From an uncultured Eubacteriales bacterium (lineage in GTDB: Bacteria; Bacillota; Clostridia; Oscillospirales; CAG-272): DNA of 41,259 nt. The notes beneath the pieces were generated by a model. The model was not told the DNA's origin and did no database searches. It worked only from the letters and a program-made list of their open reading frames with translations. The position numbers were made by a program, and so were the translations under genes. Below are positions 25,582-31,980 of the stretch, one piece after another. The stretch covers positions 1 through 41,259 of the forward strand of contig URHR01000009.1 in the NCBI GenBank assembly GCA_900547725.1, read 5' to 3'. Each line of letters begins with the position of its first letter. The stretch's first letter is position 1.

Positions 25582-26252
25582 CGTTTACAACTCCTTTCCG
25601 TCTCGTCGCCTTTGCGGACGATATGTCTGAGATACAGTCCTCCGCCCAGCAATGACAGACAGCACAGCACAAACGCCAGTCCCTCCGACTCCGAGGAAGC
25701 GATATACACCACCGCGCCGTCACCATCACCCGCTTCGCTTCTGCGCGCAATTGCCATCACAATCATGAACAGCAGAATCACTGCCACAATCATCAGCACA
25801 ACGCCCGGCGCGTCCTGAATGCCCGCAACAAGATATCCGACGAACGGAATTCTCGTGCCGTTCCAGACGCCGCGGATTTCGGAGTTCTGAACTGCTACGC
25901 TCTCGGTCTCCGCGTCACCTCTGACCAGCGAGATCTCGCCGTGCCGCTCGGTAATCCTGCCCAGCACATAGCCGCCATCGGTATAGTAAGAAACCACCGT
26001 GCCGGCGGTCAGATCGTCATCCCGAACCGAACGCAGAATGACCAGATCGCCTTTTTTCACGGTCGGGTTCATGGCTTCGGTCTCTGCCGCCGCAGGCTTC
26101 CAGTTGAGGTTTCCCGGAATCCGGTCTCCGAACAGCAGGGATTCCGCAATCAGAAGTACGCTGCTGAGCATCAGCACCACGATGACCAGATACAGAATTC
26201 CCTTCAGAAACCGCAGGAAACCGTTTCCCGCTCCCGTATGTGTTTTTTCCAT
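25578..26252 (-). CDS. signal-peptidase-like protein lacking catalytic Ser and His
   Basis: The start at 26252 (MEKTHTGAG) lies eight bases after AAAGGAG. The 224-residue protein aligns with SipW: an N-terminal membrane segment (about 19-40), then TEAMNPTVKKGDLVIL in place of SGSMEPTFKKGD, GTVVSYYT, LGRITER in place of THRITE, RGD, RIPFVGYL, and a second membrane segment (about 150-168). A third hydrophobic segment is near the C-terminus (about 191-208). The catalytic Ser is replaced by Ala 60 and the catalytic His by Gly 98. It is probably a pseudo-peptidase with a regulatory or scaffold role, possibly in substrate delivery to the active SipW. It is the first full gene after the c-di-GMP riboswitch. 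Confidence 0.82.
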   Translation of the reverse strand: MEKTHTGAGNGFLRFLKGILYLVIVVLMLSSVLLIAESLLFGDRIPGNLNWKPAAAETEAMNPTVKKGDLVILRSVRDDDLTAGTVVSYYTDGGYVLGRITERHGEISLVRGDAETESVAVQNSEIRGVWNGTRIPFVGYLVAGIQDAPGVVLMIVAVILLFMIVMAIARRSEAGDGDGAVVYIASSESEGLAFVLCCLSLLGGGLYLRHIVRKGDETERSCKR

Positions 26253-26340
26253 TCCGTCCTCTCCTTTCAGCAAAAGCAAAAGCCGCTTGGCAGAAAAGTC
26301 CGCGCAACCGGCTCGAAAAGGCGCACCTCAGTGCGTCACT

Positions 26341-26356
26341 CCAACCGTTCGGTCGG
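26341..26356 (-). promoter_or_regulatory. anti-P1 hairpin after c-di-GMP aptamer
   Basis: CCGACC-GAAC-GGTTGG can form a six-pair hairpin that uses the same CCGA bases needed for the closing helix of the aptamer. This is a candidate switch helix. Confidence 0.45.
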
Positions 26357-26450
26357 ACAACCGGCTGTCATAGCGCAACGCGCCACAGACCCATCTGGCT
26401 TTGTGTCCCGCCCTTTCGGACGGTTTACCGATATTCCGTTTTTCTCCGAC
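26350..26450 (-). ncRNA. cyclic di-GMP-I (GEMM) riboswitch
   Basis: Minus-strand leader about 100 bases before the first full gene of the surface operon. It shows the GEMM core in order: CGGTAAACC, the P1b hairpin CCGTCC-GAAA-GGGCGG with a GNRA loop, GACACAAAGCC (consensus GACGCAAAGCC), GGGTCT, an apical stem TGGCGC-GTT-GCGCTA, then TATGACAGCCGGTTGTCCGA (consensus AUGAUAGCCGGGUUGCCGA). UCGG before UAAACC pairs with CCGA after GGUUGU to close it. The G expected to contact c-di-GMP (the middle G region of CGGU) is kept, favouring c-di-GMP over cGAMP. It probably couples expression of the operon to c-di-GMP level. Confidence 0.85.
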
Positions 26451-26459
26451 GCGTACAAA

Positions 26460-26500
26460 CGCGCTTTGCGCCATGTTTTTTCAGCATGGCGCAAAGCGCG
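26460..26500. repeat. 16-base-pair perfect hairpin in operon leader
   Basis: CGCGCTTTGCGCCATG, a nine-base loop, and its exact complement, between the 36-codon ORF and the riboswitch. No T-run follows on the minus strand, so it is not a standard terminator. Confidence 0.75.
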
Positions 26501-26509
26501 CATTTTGAT

Positions 26510-26620
26510 CTATGTACGTGCGTCGATCTGCTTTTTGCAGGTACAGCCAAAAGCCCCGTACGCGGGGTGTGCATCATCCATACAGATCGGTTTTGACAGA
26601 TTGTTACCGGAACAACGCAT
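26510..26620 (-). CDS. 36-residue Cys-containing peptide ORF at head of surface operon
   Basis: A 36-codon ORF (MRCSGNNLSKPIC then MDDAHPAYGAFGCTCKKQIDART) begins eight bases after AAAGGAGG, the best ribosome site in the region, and 54 bases after the predicted transcript start. It has four Cys (3, 13, 26, 28), no membrane segment and no known family that I recognise. It could be a secreted or modified peptide, a small regulator, or a leader whose translation affects the downstream hairpin and riboswitch. The strong promoter and ribosome site make chance unlikely, but coding is unproven. Confidence 0.55.
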   Translation of the reverse strand: MRCSGNNLSKPICMDDAHPAYGAFGCTCKKQIDART

Positions 26621-26680
26621 GAACCATGCCTCCTTTGGCGAATCTATCCAACGATTTTTCCCTATTATTCCAGCGTCTGT

Positions 26681-26709
26681 ATTATAGCACACATTTCCTT
26701 ATTTGTCAA
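26681..26709 (-). promoter_or_regulatory. perfect consensus promoter of surface operon
   Basis: TTGACA, 17 bases, TATAAT, with a TGC extension before the -10. It is the strongest-looking promoter in the window. The transcript would start near 26674. Confidence 0.92.
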
Positions 26710-26766
26710 TAGCTTTTTTTCAAAATTTACATATTATCTGCGCGCACATCATGCGCGGGAGCAAGC

Positions 26767-27654
26767 TTATTTGATTTTTTTGAAGTTTCCGACAATCCCG
26801 TTCACCGTGGAAATATAGGCGAAGGTATTGTCATACTTCCGGATGATGCGTTCAAAGTCCACAATCTGACGGCGGTTGATGACGCAGACCAGCATGGCAC
26901 GGTTGGAGTGCGTATACATCCCCTCCGCGTGCAGGACGGTGCAACCGTGATGCAGGGTGGTAATCAGCTCGCGTGAGAGTTGCTCGGGCTGTGTGGTAAT
27001 GACCTCGAATTTTGCCGCCGCGCGGTTTCCCTTGAAAATGGAGTCCGAGGTTCTGCCGTTGACGAAAATATAGACCACGCAGAGAATCACCGGCTCATAG
27101 CGGAAGTCGTAAACAAAGAACGATCCCAGAGCCACCACCGCGTTGATGGTGAAAATAATCCACACCGTATTGTATTCGGGATGTACATGGTGGATAAATT
27201 CGCCCACCACGTCGCTGCCGCCCGTAGAGCCGCCCATCCGAACCGACATACTGTAAAGAAACCCGTTGAAAAAGCCCGCCGCAATTGCCGCAAGCAGTCT
27301 GCCGCCGACGTCCGTCGCGCGGAACACGATGTCGGACTCGGCAATTCCGAGCCGCTCGCTGATCAGAAGCGCTGCGGAAAAGACGAGAATGAAGGTCAGC
27401 GTTCGGAAGGCATAGGCGCGATTAAGGACGAAACACGCCACAATCAGCATCGGGATATTGACAATCAGTGACAGATACCCGACCTTGAAGTGGAAAAGAT
27501 ACTGAATCATGGTGACGATGCCGTTGATTCCCGCAGGAGCAAAGTTATTCGGGAACACGAAAATTTCGTACACCATTGCGAACGCAATCGCAAACAGTGC
27601 GATTGCAAGATAGCGGGACACGCGCGTGTTCCCGAATTTCCGGATGAGAGACAT
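26767..27654 (-). CDS. YitT-family membrane protein
   Basis: A 295-residue protein with about five membrane segments (for example YLAIALFAIAFAMVYEIFVFP, LSLIVNIPMLIVACFVL, VILCVVYIFVNG) and a soluble C-terminal domain from about residue 205 (FEVITTQPEQLSRELI, GCTVLHAEGMYTHSNRAMLVCVINRR). The order, a YitT membrane region followed by a DUF2179-like domain, and the motif MGGSTGGSDVVGEF match the family. Its transport role is not established. It is followed 24 bases after its own start, on the upstream side, by the Dabb gene, so the two are likely in one transcript with the hydrolase. Confidence 0.9.
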   Translation of the reverse strand: MSLIRKFGNTRVSRYLAIALFAIAFAMVYEIFVFPNNFAPAGINGIVTMIQYLFHFKVGYLSLIVNIPMLIVACFVLNRAYAFRTLTFILVFSAALLISERLGIAESDIVFRATDVGGRLLAAIAAGFFNGFLYSMSVRMGGSTGGSDVVGEFIHHVHPEYNTVWIIFTINAVVALGSFFVYDFRYEPVILCVVYIFVNGRTSDSIFKGNRAAAKFEVITTQPEQLSRELITTLHHGCTVLHAEGMYTHSNRAMLVCVINRRQIVDFERIIRKYDNTFAYISTVNGIVGNFKKIK

Positions 27655-27678
27655 AAGAGTTGATACTTCCTTCTTCCT

Positions 27679-27987
27679 TTAGTCTTTTACTGAATCGGGA
27701 ATTTCCACGTCAACGGCAACGCTGGCTTCCCGCACGGCGTGCATATGCGGTTTGATGATTCCGCAATGGTAGGAATCCTTCTGGTAGCGATCCAAAGCGT
27801 CGCGATCCTTGACCGTAACCTCGAGAATCACGTCGTAACTCCGCTCGCTGTGCAGAAAATCCACGCCTGCAAACAGGTCGATGACCTCGGGAACTCTTCC
27901 TTTCATTGTCAGAAGCAGATCTCTCGCTTCCTGCGCTTTTTGCGGGGTGCAGTCCTTCAGTTTGAAGCAAACAATGTGTTGAATCAT
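27679..27987 (-). CDS. Dabb (stress-responsive A/B barrel) domain protein
   Basis: A 102-residue single-domain protein with the Dabb family layout: MIQHIVCFKLKDCTPQKAQEA at the start, a central IDLFAGVDFLHSERSYDVILEVT, and YQKDSYHCGIIKPHMHAV near the end. Such proteins form dimeric ferredoxin-like barrels; some are enzymes or stress proteins, but the role of bacterial members is mostly unknown. AAAGGA precedes the ATG. It lies between a hydrolase gene and a YitT gene on the same strand. Confidence 0.88.
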   Translation of the reverse strand: MIQHIVCFKLKDCTPQKAQEARDLLLTMKGRVPEVIDLFAGVDFLHSERSYDVILEVTVKDRDALDRYQKDSYHCGIIKPHMHAVREASVAVDVEIPDSVKD

Positions 27988-28004
27988 GCTGTTTTCCTTT
28001 CAAA

Positions 28005-28676
28005 TCAAGAATTTGTTTTGTTTTTATTCTCATATTTCAAGCCAGAATCATTCTTTTCGGAACGTTTGCGCGGGGATTTCCTGCATTTTTCCAGCCAACG
28101 GTCCAGAAACCGCAGCTGTTCCTGCGTGTGAAACCAATGCTCCCCGTTCTCCATCACGGTCAGCGTGGCGGAATGCGTTGCGGCAAACGTCTCCGCCGCC
28201 TCGCGCGGGAGCAATGCGTCCGCGCCGCCGATCAGAATATCGGTTGGCACGCCCCATTCCACGGGATGTTCCCGCACATAGGTCAGGTACGTCCACGACA
28301 GCGCCTCGCCGGAATCGGTCGGAACCGTTCCCATCCTGCGCAGGGTCTCCTCGTCCACGCCCGCCCGACGCATCCGGTCAAGAATCAGACGTTCCATGTC
28401 CAGAACAGGCGAGATCAGATACGCGTGCTCCAGTCGGTCGCCGATTCCCGCGTTCATTGCGTAATAAGCGCCGATGCTGTTCGCAATCAGCGACATCCTG
28501 TCGCATTCCCGCGCCAATGCGCCAACCGCCACGCGAATTTCCTCCCTCGTTTCCCACGGTGTATCGGACCGATAGTTCAGCCCCATCACCACCCGACTCG
28601 GAAACAACTGACCGAACCGCGCGGCTTCGTCCGGGCTACCGCCCTTTCCGTGCACATATAAAATTGCTCTGCGCAT
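28005..28676 (-). CDS. alpha/beta hydrolase
   Basis: A 223-residue soluble protein. YVHGKGGSPDEA is the oxyanion-side HG motif near the start, SLIANSIGAYYAM holds the nucleophile elbow (ANSIG in place of the classic GxSxG), ILIGGADALLP gives the usual acid region and GEHWFH the catalytic His. The last 25 residues are Lys/Arg/Ser-rich and probably disordered. A consensus promoter lies directly upstream and GGAGG precedes the ATG. Substrate unknown; it is probably first in a three-gene transcript. Confidence 0.85.
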   Translation of the reverse strand: MRRAILYVHGKGGSPDEAARFGQLFPSRVVMGLNYRSDTPWETREEIRVAVGALARECDRMSLIANSIGAYYAMNAGIGDRLEHAYLISPVLDMERLILDRMRRAGVDEETLRRMGTVPTDSGEALSWTYLTYVREHPVEWGVPTDILIGGADALLPREAAETFAATHSATLTVMENGEHWFHTQEQLRFLDRWLEKCRKSPRKRSEKNDSGLKYENKNKTNS

Positions 28677-28714
28677 ACGGCATCCTCCGTTCCGTATCGG
28701 TTTTCTCTGCCTAC

Positions 28715-28743
28715 ATTATAACACACTTTTTCGCTTTTTTCAA
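28715..28743 (-). promoter_or_regulatory. sigma-A promoter of hydrolase-Dabb-YitT genes
   Basis: TTGAAA, 17 bases, TATAAT on the minus strand, about 30 bases before the hydrolase start. Confidence 0.85.
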
Positions 28744-28795
28744 CGGTACGCGCCAAAGAAACGGATTTTTTTTGCAGTCCGAAAGCAGGCAAAGC

Positions 28796-28822
28796 AAAAA
28801 AGGTTCGCCGAAACGAACCTTT
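28796..28822 (-). terminator. terminator of XRE/sigma-factor operon
   Basis: AAAGGTTCG / CGAACCTTT nine-pair stem followed on the minus strand by a T-run. Confidence 0.85.
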
Positions 28823-28907
28823 CAGATCATTCAGTCACAGAAACGGATGCATTTCGGACGCGCGCTTCCGATCTCTGCCGTCCTCCGACAGCCCACGTCC
28901 CGCCCGA

Positions 28908-29447
28908 TCACGATCCCGTTTGCGCAAACAGCCCGGGAAGAACCCCTTTCAGCTTCATCCGCAGACGATGCCACCGCATTTTCGCCGCCGCCTCGGTTGT
29001 TCCCAACCGCTCGGAAACCAGACGAAACGGTTCATCCCGGTTCACAACCAGATCGAACAGCCGCCACTCGACCTCGGTCAGCGCGCCCCGTATCTCGAGC
29101 AGATAATGCCGATACCGCTCGGACTCCGCCCGCTCGTCGTGATGCCGGAGCAGGCGTTGCGCTTCCGACTCCAGCCGATTTCGCTCGCTTTCGTCGTCGA
29201 GCGAAACCGTATGCAGGCGCTTCTTCTTTTTGCAATCCAGAACCTTATTGCGCGCCGTGCGGAAAAGCCAGACCTGCACCGTCATCGGCGCGTGACTTTG
29301 CAGGTCGTCCCATTTCCGATAGAGCAACAGGAAGCATTCGCTGGCAAGATCCTCCGCGCAGTACGGGTCGTTCGGAATTTCGGACAGACAATACCGGACA
29401 ATCCCCCAATAATAGGCGCGGAACGCTTCCTCATATGTCACATCCAT
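28908..29447 (-). CDS. ECF-type RNA polymerase sigma factor
   Basis: A 179-residue protein with a region-2-like part (YCAEDLASECFLLLYRKWDDL and VWLFRTARNKVLDCKKKKR, residues about 28-78) and a region-4-like part near the C-terminus (RLVSERLGTTEAAAKMRWHRLRMKLKG). Length and domain order fit the small alternative sigma factors. The start lies six bases after the XRE gene stop, so both are probably one transcript. No membrane anti-sigma factor is present beside it, so the XRE protein or another signal may control it. Target promoters unknown. Confidence 0.85.
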   Translation of the reverse strand: MDVTYEEAFRAYYWGIVRYCLSEIPNDPYCAEDLASECFLLLYRKWDDLQSHAPMTVQVWLFRTARNKVLDCKKKKRLHTVSLDDESERNRLESEAQRLLRHHDERAESERYRHYLLEIRGALTEVEWRLFDLVVNRDEPFRLVSERLGTTEAAAKMRWHRLRMKLKGVLPGLFAQTGS

Positions 29448-29453
29448 TGCGCA

Positions 29454-29816
29454 TCACGCCTCGACCATGTGACAGATTTCAAACATGACCCGAACCAGAC
29501 ATTCCTGCTCCGCCGGATTCAGCTTTCCGATCGCTTCGTTCAGCTCCGGCAGAACCGAATTCTGCCCCGCCCGCGTACAGCCGAACACGAATTCATCCAA
29601 CGAGAGATCCAACAGCTTGGTCAGGCGGAAAATGTTTTCGGGGCTTGGATAGGTCTTTCCGTTTTCGATAAAGCTGACCGACTTCTTGGTCATTCCCATT
29701 GCTTCCGCCAACTGCTCCTGCGTCAGCTTCTTTCTGACCCTCCCCGACTGAAAAAAGCGCCCCAGTCGGCGGCGCATTTCCGGGTCCGTGTTTCGGTTGA
29801 AGTTTCTCTCTGCCAT
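29454..29816 (-). CDS. XRE-family HTH regulator
   Basis: A 120-residue protein. The helix-turn-helix is RVRKKLTQEQLAEAMGMTKKSVSFIENGKTYPSP (about residues 26-59), followed by IFRLTKLLDLSLDEFVFG. The C-terminal 40 residues form an extra helical part (LNEAIGKLNPAEQECLVRVMFEICHMV) that could mediate dimer formation. GGGAGG lies before the ATG, and a TTTACA-17-TAAAAT promoter is upstream. It is co-transcribed with an ECF sigma gene and may regulate that gene's activity. Confidence 0.88.
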   Translation of the reverse strand: MAERNFNRNTDPEMRRRLGRFFQSGRVRKKLTQEQLAEAMGMTKKSVSFIENGKTYPSPENIFRLTKLLDLSLDEFVFGCTRAGQNSVLPELNEAIGKLNPAEQECLVRVMFEICHMVEA

Positions 29817-29846
29817 TTTCGGAACCTCCCGTTCTTTGATGTTATT

Positions 29847-29875
29847 ATTTTACACGAAAGGTAATCAAATGTAAA
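29847..29875 (-). promoter_or_regulatory. promoter of XRE/sigma-factor operon
   Basis: TTTACA, 17 bases, TAAAAT on the minus strand, about 30 bases before the XRE start. Confidence 0.7.
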
Positions 29876-30024
29876 TCCACCAACAGTCCAACCGATTACC
29901 TCCGGTGTTATGTTTTGTGTCGAAAAATGTCAAAAAAGAGAAAAACGGCGCGAATTTTCCGGTTTCCGAATCCGTGCCGTTACTTTTCGGGCGCTCCGTC
30001 AACCTATTATCGGACAGAACAGAC

Positions 30025-30055
30025 AAAAAGACCCGCAGGAATCGCCGTGCGGGTC
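30025..30055 (-). terminator. minus-strand terminator beyond the HTH gene
   Basis: GACCCGCA / TGCGGGTC stem (30030-30055), ten-base loop, then TTTTTG on the minus strand. The nearest upstream minus gene ends at 30523, on the other side of the plus-strand HTH gene. Confidence 0.7.
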
Positions 30056-30103
30056 AATCGGTTTTCGGCTCGGCGCGTTTTTCGCGCGTGAAAGGAGGAA
30101 TAA

Positions 30104-30475
30104 ATGGGAAATCCACAGGAACGCAGAGAGAGAATTCTCCGATTGCTGATGCTGAGGGAAAAGTGGACCATGCGGGAACTGGCGCAGGAACTCGGCGTGG
30201 CGGAACGAACGGTGATACGGGATATCGGCGCGCTCAGTCTCTCCAAGCCGATCTGCGTGGATACAGGCAGGCGCGGCGGCGTATACCTGATCGAGCGCAA
30301 AAGCCTTTCCCGCCCGACGCTGACCGCGCGGGAAACCGCAGCGCTGAAGCATACCGTCGCGTTTCTGGTCGCGCACACCGGCGAGTTTTCCCCCGGCGTC
30401 GGCGATCCCGCGCCGCCAACTCCGGCAGAGCTGCAGATCCTGTGCGAAATTATCGCCTACTGCGGGAAATCATGA
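30104..30475 (+). CDS. small HTH (YafY/DeoR-type) regulator without WYL domain
   Basis: A 123-residue protein. The N-terminal HTH_11-like region is ERRERILRLLMLREKWTMRELAQELGVAERTVIRDI, followed by the wing GRRGGVYLIE. The remaining 50 residues (LTARETAALKHTVAFLVAH...) match only the start of what is a longer effector part in YafY-like proteins; no WYL domain is present, so it is either a minimal family or truncated. The frame is intact and the ribosome site AAAGGAGGA is strong, which favours a minimal functional form. Confidence 0.82.
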   Translation: MGNPQERRERILRLLMLREKWTMRELAQELGVAERTVIRDIGALSLSKPICVDTGRRGGVYLIERKSLSRPTLTARETAALKHTVAFLVAHTGEFSPGVGDPAPPTPAELQILCEIIAYCGKS

Positions 30476-30522
30476 GGCACTGACGCGCAATTCCGATCGG
30501 CGCGCTTCAGCCTTTCTGCGGG

Positions 30523-31515
30523 TCAGGGCAAAGCCCGGGGGCTTTCGCTTCCCCCGTCGGCGACGCTTAACAGATCGGACAGAATCGCATACTCCTCCGC
30601 TCTTTCCGTGCGGATACTCCCCTGCATTCTTTTGAGCAGGTCGGGGCGACGGCTGCGGCAACAGACCTCGTACAGAATCCGATTCCGGTATGCCCGATCC
30701 GCAAGCGGACGGTAACGCGAACTGAACGACGTTCCCCAACCGTTCCGATATTCCAGCGCAACCAGACGATCCAACATACATTTTCTGTGCTCAAAAACCG
30801 CACAAAACGCCTGTCGGTCGGCGCGGGAAAGCGGAATCTCCCCGCAGGCAAGCAATCCCAGACCTTGCGCCAATGCGTCCTGCGCCTCGATTCCCTCCGT
30901 GGCGTCCGAACCGAACGGCAAAGCAATTCCCGTATCTGCCCCGATGTATTCCCGAAGCGCGCGCAGAAGTAGCGGCTCATTCAGCGTGACCTCCGCATCT
31001 CGCATCCGATACGCGGTCAGTGTGGCGGATAGTCCGCCCGCAAGCCCCGCCCGAAGCGTCTGCATCAGGCATTCCTGCGGAATCCATGTCAGACGAAGGC
31101 TTCGCCCACTGTCGCGGACGACAACGCGGTAAGTGCCGTCGTTGTCATCGTACCCGCACAGAATGCCCTCCTCCCTTTTGCGGGACAGATCGAAACCATC
31201 CGCGCCGCGACAGTAAAGATAGAAACCCATGCGCAACAGATCCCGAACAATCCGACGGCAGTGCGGAAGCCATGACCGGATTCTGACGGTATATTGCTCC
31301 AGACAGGAAAAATCTCCGATGCGGGAGCGCGGGATTTCCACATGGAGTCCCCTGAAACCGTCCACCCCCCGACTGCCGCACGAAAGCGAAACGCACTGAT
31401 TCAGAATCGCATTGTATGCCGACGGACTGCCGGACATGGCAAGGCAGGCGGCGGCACTCTCAAGCGAAAAAGTGAGGCGTGGGGTCTTATAAGGAAGCTG
31501 AAGTGCACCCGCCAA
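30523..31515 (-). CDS. C39-peptidase-like/BtrH-like protein of unknown function
   Basis: A 330-residue protein starting with TTG (MAGALQLPY) after GGAGGAGG; an in-frame TGA lies three codons upstream, so no longer form exists. The middle has GILCGYDDNDGTYRVVVRD, a pattern I recall from uncharacterised Firmicutes proteins with a C39-like or BtrH-like N-terminal fold, and the C-terminal half has AFCAVFEHRKCMLDRLVALEY, also seen in that group. Such proteins often lie near natural-product genes, but none is here. A Cys peptidase-like Cys-His pair is not obvious, so activity is uncertain. The similarity is from memory, not a search. Confidence 0.5.
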   Translation of the reverse strand: MAGALQLPYKTPRLTFSLESAAACLAMSGSPSAYNAILNQCVSLSCGSRGVDGFRGLHVEIPRSRIGDFSCLEQYTVRIRSWLPHCRRIVRDLLRMGFYLYCRGADGFDLSRKREEGILCGYDDNDGTYRVVVRDSGRSLRLTWIPQECLMQTLRAGLAGGLSATLTAYRMRDAEVTLNEPLLLRALREYIGADTGIALPFGSDATEGIEAQDALAQGLGLLACGEIPLSRADRQAFCAVFEHRKCMLDRLVALEYRNGWGTSFSSRYRPLADRAYRNRILYEVCCRSRRPDLLKRMQGSIRTERAEEYAILSDLLSVADGGSESPRALP

Positions 31516-31606
31516 GGTCTGTCACCTCCTCCGCATTCCGCTTTTTCGTACCCGAGGGACTCCGCTTCGGGCAAAAGGGTTCTTTCGGATTTCTCTTCAT
31601 CTTCAC
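31487..31606 (-). CDS. possible 39-codon small ORF overlapping the next start
   Basis: GTG (31606) or ATG (31600) follows AAAGGA by eight bases and opens a Lys/Arg-rich frame (MKRNPKEPFCPKRSPSG...) ending EEVTDLGGCTSASL. It overlaps the next gene's TTG start by 29 bases, so it could simply deliver ribosomes to that weak start. Coding is uncertain. Confidence 0.3.
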   Translation of the reverse strand: MKMKRNPKEPFCPKRSPSGTKKRNAEEVTDLGGCTSASL

Positions 31607-31906
31607 CGTACCATTCCTTTCCTCTTTTTTGTTTTGGGAAACCATGCGGAAATTCTGCCGATATGTCCCCGGTTGATACAGACAGTTTAACACAAAACCA
31701 TGACAAAAACCGTCATAGTTTCGAGGAAAAAAAAGGAAAATATACCAGAAACGTGTTTTTAAGTGATTTTTATGTAGAATACGCTTCTTTATGGGATTAG
31801 TTGACAAAAAAGCATTTCAAACCCCCATTTCTTCCATATCAAGGGAATTCTCTCCGAAAGCAGGAATACGATTCGGTTTAATTCTCGATATTAAATAGAG
31901 AACATC
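31607..31906. other. AT-rich intergenic stretch
   Basis: No convincing gene. It contains the inverted repeat ATGAC-N7-GTCAT (31702-31718), a possible regulator site for the minus-strand gene that follows. AT content is clearly higher than in the genes around it. Confidence 0.4.
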
Positions 31907-31937
31907 AAAAAAAGCCATCGGATAGATGGCTTTTTTT
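31907..31937. terminator. bidirectional terminator after rlmD
   Basis: AAAAAAAGCCATC / GATGGCTTTTTTT, 13 pairs, GGATA loop, T-runs on both strands. Confidence 0.92.
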
Positions 31938-31980
31938 CCAGTTCGGATGCATCCGGCTTTCGGTCTCCGCGCCGTCGGCA

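Noticed and set aside
26641..26692. 60-codon version of the small ORF at the head of the surface operon
   Set aside because: Its start would lie upstream of the predicted transcript start and before the ribosome site; the 36-codon form fits both.
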